64,000 bases of DNA from Rhizobium sp. NXC14 (GTDB lineage: Bacteria; Pseudomonadota; Alphaproteobacteria; Rhizobiales; Rhizobiaceae). The notes under the pieces were generated by a model, which saw only the letters and a list, made by a program, of their open reading frames with translations, made no database searches and was not told the DNA's origin. The translations under genes and the position numbers were made by a program. Below are positions 10,119 through 17,189 of this stretch, in pieces. The DNA is taken from contig NZ_CP021030.1 in assembly GCF_002117485.1 (NCBI RefSeq), forward strand, positions 1,305,001 to 1,369,000, in the 5' to 3' direction. The stretch's first letter is position 1; each line of letters begins with the position of its first letter.

Positions 10119-10144
10119 GGCCCGCTCTGACATCGGGGCGGGCC
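10119..10144 (+). terminator. Stem-loop after groEL, possible terminator
   Basis: GGCCCGC (10119-10125) pairs with GCGGGCC (10138-10144) across a 12-nt loop just downstream of the groEL stop. No run of T follows, so it could be a weak terminator or an mRNA-stabilising hairpin. Confidence 0.4.
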
Positions 10145-10196
10145 TCACACTATCGAATGAACCAAGTTCCATCGGTCAACATCAATGGAGCGAGCT

Positions 10197-10619
10197 ATGA
10201 GAAAGGAAAGCATCAGCAATTCCATGCAGCAGAGCGCCATGGCTGCCATCAGCGCGGCACATCTGCTTCATCCAGCGAAACATTTCAGTCACCCGCGTGA
10301 CGTGCTTAACGCCGCCGACATCGGCAACGACGAGAAGCGGGCCATTCTCGCTTCATGGGCATCCGATATCTTCGCGATCGAATCCGTACCTGCCCTTCGC
10401 CTTTACCCCGGGACCGAAAAAGCTGTATCCTACGACGAGATCCTCGAAGCGCTGAAGGCTTTGGACAAAGGCGATCGACCATCCGGGAAACAAGATACGT
10501 CCGCTCCCTTGAGTGCCCACAGGACGCGTCGTCGAAGACCGTCGGTACGCCGGCTTCCCGGCCTTGGCTTGTGCAGCTACTGGAAAGGAGGACGGCGCCG
10601 ACCGCTACTCGAAACCTGA
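10197..10619 (+). CDS. Hypothetical protein with a KRAIL..WA motif domain
   Basis: About 140 residues. After an Ala/Met-rich N-terminus comes a compact segment at residues 31-90 with HPRDVL, DEKRAILASWASD and YDEILEALKALD, followed by a basic, low-complexity tail rich in Arg. The same pattern occurs in the C-terminal part of the NDUFS4-like protein at 15643 in this window. GGAG at 10187-10190 favours the ATG at 10197 over the ATG at 10185. The Arg-rich tail (RRRRPSVRRLPG) could reflect a frameshift near the end of the motif, but this cannot be decided here. It sits between groEL and the glycosyltransferase in the stress cluster. Function unknown. Confidence 0.6.
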   Translation: MRKESISNSMQQSAMAAISAAHLLHPAKHFSHPRDVLNAADIGNDEKRAILASWASDIFAIESVPALRLYPGTEKAVSYDEILEALKALDKGDRPSGKQDTSAPLSAHRTRRRRPSVRRLPGLGLCSYWKGGRRRPLLET

Positions 10620-10704
10620 CCCTCCGTCCGGCCGCCGTGTGCCTCTAAAGGACGCGGGCATGATTTTGCCGACGACTGTTTGCTCAACTGAGGAGGTTTT
10701 GCCG

Positions 10705-11799
10705 ATGAAGATCGCTCAGATTGCGCCGCTCGCCGAGAGCGTTCCGCCAAAGCTCTATGGGGGAACGGAGCGGATCGTTTCCTACCTTACCGAAGAACTC
10801 GTGGCACAGGGGCATGAGGTCACGCTTTTTGCCAGCGGCGATTCCGTCACCCGGGCGACACTCGTGTCATGTGCGGACGTCGCCTTGCGGCTGAACCCTG
10901 CGGTCAAGGAACATTTGCCGCATCAGGTCTTGATGCTGGAGGAGATCCGTCAGCGGGCGCATGAGTTCGACGTGCTGCATTTCCACATCGACCTGCTGCA
11001 TTTCCCGCTGATCCGCGATTTCGCCGACCGCACTGTCACCACGCTGCACGGCCGGCTCGACCTGCCGGATCTCAAGCCGTTCTACGCGGCGTTCCCGGAT
11101 ATTCCGATGGTGTCGATCTCCAACGACCAGCGCCGTCCGATGCCGCCGGTCGACTGGCGCGGAACGGTCTATCATGGACTGCCGGCTGATCTGCTTCCCT
11201 TCACGCAAAACCCTGGAGGCAATTACCTGGCTTTTCTTGGTCGGATCTCTCCGGAAAAGCGCCCCGATCGCGCGATCCAGATCGCGGCAAAGGTCGGAAT
11301 GCAGCTGAAGATCGCCGCCAAGATCGATAATGCCGACAAGGCCTATTGGGAAACCGTCATCGAGCCGATGATAAAGAGCAATCCGCATGTTGAATTCATC
11401 GGCGAGATCGATGAACGTGAGAAAGCTGCCTTCCTTGGAAATGCAGGCGCTCTGCTCTTCCCGATCGACTGGCCGGAGCCCTTCGGGCTGGTGATGATCG
11501 AAGCCATGGCCTGCGGCACGCCGGTCATCGCTTTCGGCTGTGGTTCGGTTCCCGAGGTCATTGACAATGGCATCTCGGGCATCCTGGTCGACAGCGTCAC
11601 CGAGGCGGCCGAAAACGTCGAATGGGCGCTGCGCCTCGATCGGCACAAGGTACGGGCCGCGTTTGAAAAGCGCTTCACTGCACAACGAATGGCGTGCGAC
11701 TATCTCGACATCTATCGCAACCTGCCGGGCGTTCGCATCAAAGCTGCGCCGATCCGCCGGTCGCGTAGTCAAGCGCCCGACCTGCAGGCTGTTGCCTGA
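10705..11799 (+). CDS. Glycosyltransferase family 4 protein
   Basis: A 364-residue GT-B fold glycosyltransferase. The N-terminal domain begins MKIAQIAPLAESVPPKLYGGTERIV, with the Gly-rich acceptor loop. The C-terminal nucleotide-sugar domain has FLGRISPEKRPDRAIQIA, FIGEIDEREKAAFLGNAGALLFP and the E-x7-E signature in PEPFGLVMIEAMACGTPVIA. It transfers a sugar from a nucleotide donor to an unknown acceptor. GAGGAGG precedes the ATG at 10705. The debranching-type glucosidase gene starts 14 bp downstream, so the two are cotranscribed and probably act on the same glucan. Confidence 0.85.
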   Translation: MKIAQIAPLAESVPPKLYGGTERIVSYLTEELVAQGHEVTLFASGDSVTRATLVSCADVALRLNPAVKEHLPHQVLMLEEIRQRAHEFDVLHFHIDLLHFPLIRDFADRTVTTLHGRLDLPDLKPFYAAFPDIPMVSISNDQRRPMPPVDWRGTVYHGLPADLLPFTQNPGGNYLAFLGRISPEKRPDRAIQIAAKVGMQLKIAAKIDNADKAYWETVIEPMIKSNPHVEFIGEIDEREKAAFLGNAGALLFPIDWPEPFGLVMIEAMACGTPVIAFGCGSVPEVIDNGISGILVDSVTEAAENVEWALRLDRHKVRAAFEKRFTAQRMACDYLDIYRNLPGVRIKAAPIRRSRSQAPDLQAVA

Positions 11800-11813
11800 G
11801 GCAAGGAGGAGGC

Positions 11814-14024
11814 ATGTCGAACGTGTCTGCGGACAGCAACCCCGCCAAGGCATCGTCAGGCCTGACGGCGCCGGTCGCTCAGTTCTTCATTCCGGCCGCC
11901 GCATCGCTGCAGGAGCGCCGGCCGCGTACCTTGAAGCACGGCGATACTTTTGCCGTCTTCGATCATAATGGCGATGCTCTTTCCGGTCCCAGCAGTCCGG
12001 AAGGCCTTTTTCACCGGGACACCCGTCATCTCTCGCATCTTTACCTGACGATCAACGAACAGCGGCCCATGCTTCTGTCGTCGACGCTGCGGGATGACAA
12101 TGCCACGCTGACCTGTGATCTTACTAATCCTGATCAGTTTGATGACAAGGGAAGGCTGGTTCTGGGCCATGACGTGATTCATCTGCGCAGATCACGCTTT
12201 CTCTGGAATGCCTGTTGTTATGAACGGCTGGCCGTGAGGAATTATGACGAGCGGCGGCAACATGTTCGCATTCAGATCTCTTTCGGGGCCGATTTCGCCG
12301 ATCTTTTTGAAGTCCGCGGCACCGCAAGGGCAAGGCGAGGGCACCATCTTCCCGCCGTCGTGGAACAGGATTGGATCCTGCTTTCCTATATTGGCCTGGA
12401 CGATCGCAAGCGGTCGACGCGCCTTTCCTTCATGCCTGAACCGGCCGAGATTCGTAGCGATCTCGTCACTTACGACCTCCATCTGGAGCCGCACGAGACC
12501 AAATCGCTCTTTATCCAGATCGGCTGCGACCATACCTCCGCCGATCGACTGAGCCGCCTTTCCTTCTTTCTTACCTTGCGGGATGCCCGCCGTGCGTTGC
12601 GCGCCTCCTCCTCGCGCGCAGCGTCGGTCACAACTTCCAACGAGATCTTCAACGAAGTCGCGCGGCGCAGCGCCTCTGACCTCTACATGCTGATCACCGA
12701 CAAGCCGGAAGGCCCCTATCCTTATGCTGGCATTCCCTGGTTCAGCACCGTTTTCGGCCGCGATGCCCTGATCACGGCGCTTGAGACACTTTGGCTCGAT
12801 CCGGAGATCGCCCGCGGGGTTCTGGGTCATCTTGCTGCCAATCAGGCGACGAACGTCGATCCTGCTTCAGACGCCGAGCCGGGCAAGATCCTGCACGAAG
12901 TGCGTTGCGGCGAAATGGCCGAACTCGGCGAGGTTCCTTTCCGGCGTTACTATGGCAGCATCGACTCGACGCCGCTCTTCGTGATGCTGGCCGGCGAGTA
13001 TCTTAAACGAACCGGTGACCTTGCGACCATCGACCGTCTCCTGCCGAATCTCGAAGCGGCGTTGACATGGATCGACGAACATGGGGATCGCGATGGCGAC
13101 GGCTTCGTCGAATACGGGCGGCTGACGGAAGAAGGCCTGATCAATCAGGCGTGGAAGGATAGCCACGATTCGGTCTTCCATGCCGATGGCACATTGGCCC
13201 GGGGCCCAATCGCGATCGCCGAAGTCCAAGCCTATGTCTACGGCGCTTGGCAAAGTGCTGCCGAAATCTTCCGGTGGAGGGGCAACCCGGAGCGCGCGGC
13301 GAGCTTTCTCGCGCGCGCGGAGGGACTGCGCCACGCCTTCGACATGAGCTTCTTCGATGAGGAACTCGGCACCTATGTGTTGGCTCTCGACGGGGATAAA
13401 CGGCCTTGCCGGGTCCGATCCTCCAATGCCGGCCATGCTCTGTTCACCGGTATTGCTTATCCTGAACGGGTCGCACAGGTGACCCGCACCCTGATGAATG
13501 CTTCCTCCTTCTGTGGCTGGGGCATCCGGACCATTCCCTCGACCGAAGCACGTTACAATCCTATGAGCTACCACAATGGCTCGATCTGGCCACATGACAA
13601 TGCCATGATCGCCAGTGGTCTTGCCCGCTATGGCTATCGCGCCGAAGCCGCGCGAATCTTCGAGGGGCTGTTTGCCGCTGCGACCTATATCGACCTGCGG
13701 CGGCTTCCCGAACTCCTCTGCGGCCTGCCACGTCAACGCGCACGCGGTCCTACCTCTTATCCGGTTGCCTGCTCGCCGCAAGCATGGGCGGCAGCAGCCC
13801 CTTTGTCGCTGCTGCAATCCTGCCTTGGCCTCGACTTCGATCCGAATAATTTGCAGATCAACTTCAGCGTGCCGCGGCTTCCTTCGTTTCTCGACGAGGT
13901 AATCTTGCGGCGTCTGCTGATCGGCAATTGCTCGGCTGACGTGGCCATCCGTCGGTCTCGACACCAGGTCGTGGTCGATGTCATCAATCGACAGGGCGAT
14001 GTCAGCGTGCTCACCACGGCCTGA
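11814..14024 (+). CDS. Amylo-alpha-1,6-glucosidase / glycogen debranching-type family protein
   Basis: A 736-residue protein with an N-terminal GDE_N-type beta domain (about residues 38-230, starting RTLKHGDTFAVFDHNGD) and a C-terminal (alpha/alpha)6 barrel (about 270-690). The barrel shows GIPWFSTVFGRDALITA, GKILHEVRCGEMA and MSYHNGSIWPHDNAMIA. These match the bacterial group annotated as amylo-alpha-1,6-glucosidase, distinct from GlgX. Probable activity is hydrolysis of a cytosolic alpha-glucan or a related oligosaccharide; the substrate is not proven. AAGGAGGAGGC precedes the ATG. It follows the GT4 gene in a two-gene unit located between chaperone genes. Confidence 0.82.
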   Translation: MSNVSADSNPAKASSGLTAPVAQFFIPAAASLQERRPRTLKHGDTFAVFDHNGDALSGPSSPEGLFHRDTRHLSHLYLTINEQRPMLLSSTLRDDNATLTCDLTNPDQFDDKGRLVLGHDVIHLRRSRFLWNACCYERLAVRNYDERRQHVRIQISFGADFADLFEVRGTARARRGHHLPAVVEQDWILLSYIGLDDRKRSTRLSFMPEPAEIRSDLVTYDLHLEPHETKSLFIQIGCDHTSADRLSRLSFFLTLRDARRALRASSSRAASVTTSNEIFNEVARRSASDLYMLITDKPEGPYPYAGIPWFSTVFGRDALITALETLWLDPEIARGVLGHLAANQATNVDPASDAEPGKILHEVRCGEMAELGEVPFRRYYGSIDSTPLFVMLAGEYLKRTGDLATIDRLLPNLEAALTWIDEHGDRDGDGFVEYGRLTEEGLINQAWKDSHDSVFHADGTLARGPIAIAEVQAYVYGAWQSAAEIFRWRGNPERAASFLARAEGLRHAFDMSFFDEELGTYVLALDGDKRPCRVRSSNAGHALFTGIAYPERVAQVTRTLMNASSFCGWGIRTIPSTEARYNPMSYHNGSIWPHDNAMIASGLARYGYRAEAARIFEGLFAAATYIDLRRLPELLCGLPRQRARGPTSYPVACSPQAWAAAAPLSLLQSCLGLDFDPNNLQINFSVPRLPSFLDEVILRRLLIGNCSADVAIRRSRHQVVVDVINRQGDVSVLTTA

Positions 14025-14062
14025 TGAAGGACGGTGCAGGGAAGGCGGGTCAACCGCCTTTT

Positions 14063-14284
14063 CTAATCGGGTTCCTCTTCGTCCGACCTCAGCAGGTCAA
14101 CAAGCGCAGCAACCCTGCCGGTCGGTAGATGCCGCCCTTCACCCACCAGGGCCTCGTCATTGTTGGCCCATGCAAACGCCTCGGCAAGCTCGGCTTGGGT
14201 TGCACCTGTCGCGATGATCTCGGCCACAAGCGTTTTGTCGGCGGGCCCAAGGACGGCGACGACGTCGTGTGAAGTCATTGTCAT
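14063..14284 (-). CDS. Small hypothetical protein
   Basis: 73 residues, starting MTMTSHDVVAVLGPADKTLVAEIIATGATQAELAEAF and ending in a Glu/Asp-rich tail (LLRSDEEEPD). It appears to be an all-helical soluble protein; LVGEGRHLPTGRVAALVDLL is the second half. GAGGAG lies about nine bases before the ATG at 14284. It is encoded opposite to the surrounding stress genes, divergent from the ROSE-controlled hsp20. The family is not recognised, although short acidic proteins of this kind are common next to rhizobial Hsp20 genes. Confidence 0.6.
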   Translation of the reverse strand: MTMTSHDVVAVLGPADKTLVAEIIATGATQAELAEAFAWANNDEALVGEGRHLPTGRVAALVDLLRSDEEEPD

Positions 14285-14367
14285 AACAATTGCTCCTCGC
14301 TCAAGCTCCAGAACATATGGTGGCGTCTTCAAAAAGATCAATTTTTCTCATCGAGAAATTCGATCCC

Positions 14368-14396
14368 CTTGAAACCGTAAGGCACTGAATTATATT
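14368..14396 (+). promoter_or_regulatory. Probable RpoH-type promoter of the first hsp20 gene
   Basis: CTTGAA at 14368-14373, 17-nt spacer, TATATT at 14391-14396. The -35 fits sigma-32 promoters. Transcription would begin close to 14402, exactly where the folded thermosensor leader begins, which supports the assignment. Pattern-based only. Confidence 0.5.
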
Positions 14397-14399
14397 AGT

Positions 14400-14501
14400 A
14401 TTGTTGATCGCCCAATAGGGATCGACAGAAAGCCCAGGAGACGCCGGTCGCTCTTGGCGTCTCCTTGTGTCCATGTTGCTTGCAAGGAGGATATGGCTAT
14501 G
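14400..14501 (+). ncRNA. ROSE-type RNA thermometer in the 5' leader of hsp20
   Basis: The leader folds into successive hairpins. GATCGCCC/GGGATC pair at about 14406-14424. GGAGACGCC (14437-14445) pairs perfectly with GGCGTCTCC (14456-14464). A final hairpin has TTGCTTGC pairing with the AGGAGG ribosome binding site before ATATGGCTATG. The last part matches the conserved 3' hairpin of ROSE (repression of heat shock gene expression) elements known from rhizobial small heat shock genes, in which a U-rich anti-SD strand masks the AGGAG at low temperature and melts on heating. Confidence 0.8.
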
Positions 14502-14978
14502 AGGACAAACCTCGATTTCTCTCCCCTGTTCCGGTCGAGCATCGGCTTCGAGCGAATGTTGAACGCGCTTGAGGCTGCAGGCCGCGCCGAGACAATCGAC
14601 AACTGGCCGCCCTACGATATCGTCAAGACCGGCGAGAACGACTACCGCATTGCCATGGCAGTGGCGGGCTTCTCGCAGGACGAGCTGGCAATTACCCAAG
14701 AGCAGAACATGCTGATGGTATCAGGGCAGAAGGCAGACAGCGAAGATGCTCAATATCTGCATCGCGGCATTGCCGGACGCTCGTTCCAGCGTCGGTTCGA
14801 ACTGGCCGATCATGTCAAGGTTGTCGACGCCGGTCTGGTCCACGGTCTGCTGACCATCGATCTCAAGCACGAAATTCCCGAAGAGATGAAGCCGCGCCAG
14901 ATCGAGATCAAGGCCGACGGGGTGCTGCCCAAGGCCGAGACAAAGCAGATCGAAGGTGAGAAACAGGTGGCGGCCTAA
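14499..14978 (+). CDS. Small heat shock protein, Hsp20 / IbpA class A
   Basis: A 159-residue alpha-crystallin-domain protein. The N-terminus (MRTNLDFSPLFRSSIGFERML) is typical of rhizobial class A sHsps. The alpha-crystallin domain covers about residues 38-140 (YDIVKTGENDYRIAMAVAGF to GLLTIDLKHEIPEE), and a short C-terminal IEIK tail supplies the I-x-I anchor. It is an ATP-independent holdase that binds unfolding proteins. AAGGAGG at 14484-14490 is eight bases from the ATG at 14499, preferred to the ATG at 14493. Expression is probably controlled by a ROSE thermometer and an RpoH-type promoter. The second Hsp20 gene follows. Confidence 0.93.
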   Translation: MRTNLDFSPLFRSSIGFERMLNALEAAGRAETIDNWPPYDIVKTGENDYRIAMAVAGFSQDELAITQEQNMLMVSGQKADSEDAQYLHRGIAGRSFQRRFELADHVKVVDAGLVHGLLTIDLKHEIPEEMKPRQIEIKADGVLPKAETKQIEGEKQVAA

Positions 14979-15004
14979 GCGTTCCAATAGCAGGGAGCGG
15001 ACGT

Positions 15005-15027
15005 GGCGCCAGACGTCGTCTGGCGCC
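15005..15027 (+). repeat. Perfect inverted repeat between the two hsp20 genes
   Basis: GGCGCCAGACG (15005-15015), a single T, then CGTCTGGCGCC (15017-15027). As RNA it would form a strong hairpin 39 bp before the second hsp20 start. There is no T tract, so it is probably a transcript-stabilising or partial-termination element. Confidence 0.6.
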
Positions 15028-15066
15028 CACCGGAATGCCGAAGAACCACCAGAAAGGAGTAAAGCC

Positions 15067-15576
15067 ATGAGTGTTCGTGATTTGATTCCCTGGGGCCGCA
15101 ACAACGGCAATCAGATGCCGAGTCTCCTTCGCGACGACGACCGCGATCCTTTCCTGTCGCTTCACCGCGAGGTCAACCGGCTGTTCGACGACGTTTTTCG
15201 CGGCTTTGGCCCCGGCCTGCCGTCACATCGCGGCGCCGGCGGCTTCGGTGCAGGCTGGCCGAGTGTCGAGATTTCGGACACTGAGAAGCAAATCAGGGTT
15301 ACGGCCGAAGTACCCGGTCTTGAAGAAAAGGACATCGAGGTCTTTCTCAATGACGGCGTGCTCACGCTGAAGGGTGAGAAGCGTTCGGAAACGGAAGACA
15401 AGGAGAAGCAGTTTTCGGAGCGCTACTACGGCCGCTTCGAACGACGCATCCCGCTCGGCACCGAGGTCAAGGAAGACCAGGTCGACGCCACCTTCAAGAA
15501 CGGCGTTCTGACTGTCACTCTGCCAAAGACCGAAAAGGCGCAGTCACAGGTCAAGCGCATCGCCATCAGAAGCTGA
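15067..15576 (+). CDS. Small heat shock protein, Hsp20 class C-like
   Basis: A 169-residue Hsp20 of a different subclass from its neighbour. The N-terminus is RDPFLSLHREVNRLFDDVFRGF, followed by an alpha-crystallin domain at about 58-155 (WPSVEISDTEKQIRVTAEVPGLEEKDIEV to NGVLTVTLPK) and a final IAIRS I-x-I motif. Mixed class A and class C small Hsps can form distinct oligomers with different substrates. AAAGGAG precedes the ATG at 15067. The gap to the upstream hsp20 is 88 bp with a perfect inverted repeat, so they may be cotranscribed with partial attenuation between them. A strong stem-loop follows the stop. Confidence 0.93.
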   Translation: MSVRDLIPWGRNNGNQMPSLLRDDDRDPFLSLHREVNRLFDDVFRGFGPGLPSHRGAGGFGAGWPSVEISDTEKQIRVTAEVPGLEEKDIEVFLNDGVLTLKGEKRSETEDKEKQFSERYYGRFERRIPLGTEVKEDQVDATFKNGVLTVTLPKTEKAQSQVKRIAIRS

Positions 15577-15581
15577 CGAGC

Positions 15582-15611
15582 GCGGCGGCCGGCCACCTGG
15601 CCGGCCGCCGC
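15582..15611 (+). terminator. Strong GC-rich stem-loop after the second hsp20
   Basis: GCGGCGGCCGGCC (15582-15594) pairs over 13 bp with GGCCGGCCGCCGC (15599-15611) around an ACCT loop, six bases after the stop region, followed by TCATCCTTC. It is likely a transcription terminator or processing hairpin separating the hsp20 genes from the next unit. Confidence 0.6.
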
Positions 15612-15642
15612 TCATCCTTCGCCGATAGGGAGGGATAGATCC

Positions 15643-16386
15643 ATGGAGACCGCAAGAGACACACATCGGAAAACCCCAATATCTGACACTATCTGCGCGT
15701 CGAACGATAACGAACGGAGCAAACTTTCGTTCGGACAATCACTGTTTCCCGAAAATGCCGTTGCCCGTATCTTCAAACCGTGCCGCTCCGTTGCGACGTC
15801 GGGCAAAGCGCGAACGAAGGGCTGGCGGCTCGTCTTCGAGCGCAGCAGCGCCCCATTCATCGAACCTTTGATGGGTTACACGGGTGATCGCGATGTGCTG
15901 ACGCAGGTGGAACTCGAATTTCCCACGCTGCGATCCGCCATCCGGTACGCCGAGCGTCACGGTCTGACTTATGTCGTGCAACGGCCTGCTGCTGCTACGG
16001 CAAAGCGTATGACCGGCCGCCGAACCGAAAAAATGTCGCATGCTTTCGCTGACGCGACACTGGACCGGCTTGGCCTTGCCCCGCTGAGCGAGAGCTACGG
16101 GCAGGCCATGGACGGTGCGACAAGTCGAGGAGATTCTTCCGGTCCGGCGACGTGGTCGTCGCCGATGGACATCGTTGTTGATCCCTCCCTTTCGCTGCAA
16201 GCGAAGCGCTCGATCCTTATGAATTGGGCCTGGACGGAATATCTTCTCGACCAGGCAACAAACGAAGGCATGCCGGAGAACGACCGGTCGTCGCGTCTCC
16301 ATGAGGTCGAGCAGGCGCTGCTTGCCCTCGAGCGGGATGTCGAGAGCGCACAAACACATCTTGTGGCCAATCGGGAAGCTGCATGA
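15643..16386 (+). CDS. NDUFS4-like (ETC complex I subunit) domain protein with extra C-terminal domain
   Basis: 247 residues. Residues 40-115 (ARIFKPCRSVATSGKARTKGW, PLMGYTGDRDVLTQVELEFPTLRSAIRYAERHGLTY) match the NDUFS4 / ETC complex I accessory subunit family. Canonical alphaproteobacterial members are about 100 residues, so this one is more than twice as long. Residues 173-230 carry a second motif, PMDIVV, KRSILMNWAW and LHEVEQALLALE, which resembles the motif of the small protein at 10197. The pairing suggests a stress-specific paralogue and not the respiratory subunit itself. Its stop is followed 8 bp later by the omega-like gene, so they are probably cotranslated. Confidence 0.72.
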   Translation: METARDTHRKTPISDTICASNDNERSKLSFGQSLFPENAVARIFKPCRSVATSGKARTKGWRLVFERSSAPFIEPLMGYTGDRDVLTQVELEFPTLRSAIRYAERHGLTYVVQRPAAATAKRMTGRRTEKMSHAFADATLDRLGLAPLSESYGQAMDGATSRGDSSGPATWSSPMDIVVDPSLSLQAKRSILMNWAWTEYLLDQATNEGMPENDRSSRLHEVEQALLALERDVESAQTHLVANREAA

Positions 16387-16394
16387 GGTGGGTC

Positions 16395-16751
16395 ATGGAT
16401 CCGCATGTCGTTTTCGATTGCCAGAACATTCTTCCGAACAGGTTCGCTTTGTCGCTCGCGGCAGCGGCCCGCACCCGCGCACTAAGGCGTGGTGCCGAAC
16501 CAAGGCTTGATCCGCGGTGCGCAAGCGCGAGCGAGATGGCATTGCAGGAGATTGCTTGCGGTGCGTTCGCCGACGACGAGATGGCGCCATTTCTCAAGCA
16601 GGCGCATGCTTTTTGCCACCACCTGCACCCACAAAAATCGAGCTTCGCGGCGACGGCCTTTCAAGCACTGCCGCCGCACCCGTCGCCTCATCGCATGAGG
16701 CGGTCGATCGATGATGTCAAACAACAGATGAGGAGAAATGAACGATGCTGA
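16395..16751 (+). CDS. RNA polymerase omega subunit (RpoZ)-like protein
   Basis: 118 residues. The N-terminal half (VVFDCQNILPNRFALSLAAAARTRALRRGAEP, then SEMALQEIACGAF and DEMAPFL) follows the omega-subunit pattern of D-C-x(4)-NRF-x-L-x(3)-A..R-R-x-L-x(2)-G and the later ALREIA helix. The C-terminal 45 residues are unrelated, with several His and Arg. Canonical rpoZ normally lies next to spoT, so this is a paralogue within a stress cluster and could bind RNA polymerase or act elsewhere. The ATG at 16395 has GAGGTG upstream; an ATG at 16383 overlapping the previous stop is the alternative. Confidence 0.6.
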   Translation: MDPHVVFDCQNILPNRFALSLAAAARTRALRRGAEPRLDPRCASASEMALQEIACGAFADDEMAPFLKQAHAFCHHLHPQKSSFAATAFQALPPHPSPHRMRRSIDDVKQQMRRNERC

Positions 16752-17110
16752 AGTCCCTGAATTCGAGCAACCGGACGGCTCTCGATATCGTCAATATCGT
16801 TGCCGGTCTTGCTCTTCTGATCTCACCATGGCTGCTCGGCTTCGCAGCCGAGAGCGGCGCCGCATGGAATGCCTGGATCGTCGGCGCTGCCATCGCCCTG
16901 ATCGCCGCAGCGGCTCTCTACGCCTTCTATGAGGTGGAGGAATGGGTCAATCTTGTCCTGGGCGTATGGGCCGTCGTCGCACCGTGGGTGCTGGGCTTTG
17001 CGGCCGTGACAGCGGCGATGTGGGTGCATCTGATTGTGGGTGTTGTCGTCGCCGTAGTGGCCGCCGGCAGCATCTGGTTCAGCCATAACCATCCGCTGTC
17101 AACCGTATAA
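16745..17110 (+). CDS. SPW repeat membrane protein
   Basis: A 121-residue protein of four predicted transmembrane helices arranged as two copies of the SPW repeat. Each copy has a helix followed by (S/A)PWxLGF: ISPWLLGF near residue 27 and VAPWVLGF near residue 78. It is located in the inner membrane. SPW proteins are of unknown function, often found next to stress genes and similar in size and topology to HdeD-like proteins. AGGAG lies before the ATG at 16745, and its start overlaps the end of the omega-like gene by a few bases, so it belongs to the same transcript. Confidence 0.82.
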   Translation: MLKSLNSSNRTALDIVNIVAGLALLISPWLLGFAAESGAAWNAWIVGAAIALIAAAALYAFYEVEEWVNLVLGVWAVVAPWVLGFAAVTAAMWVHLIVGVVVAVVAAGSIWFSHNHPLSTV

Positions 17111-17119
17111 GCGACTCAG

Positions 17120-17144
17120 AACGGGTCCGGCCGCCGGGCCCGTT
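17120..17144 (+). terminator. Stem-loop after the SPW gene, possible terminator
   Basis: AACGGGTCCGG (17120-17130) pairs with CCGGGCCCGTT (17134-17144), an 11-bp stem with one G-U pair and a 3-nt loop, followed by CTTCC. It lies 10 bp after the SPW stop and 45 bp before the protease gene. Confidence 0.5.
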
Positions 17145-17189
17145 CTTCCGAATTCAAGTTTCAAACGAGTAGAGTCGAGGAGCAAACCG

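Noticed and set aside
10513..10704. Upstream extension of the glycosyltransferase
   Set aside because: The ATG at 10705 has a strong GAGGAGG site and begins the family sequence.
14979..15066. A second ROSE thermometer before hsp20 no. 2
   Set aside because: The TTGCT anti-Shine-Dalgarno strand is missing; only the inverted repeat is present.
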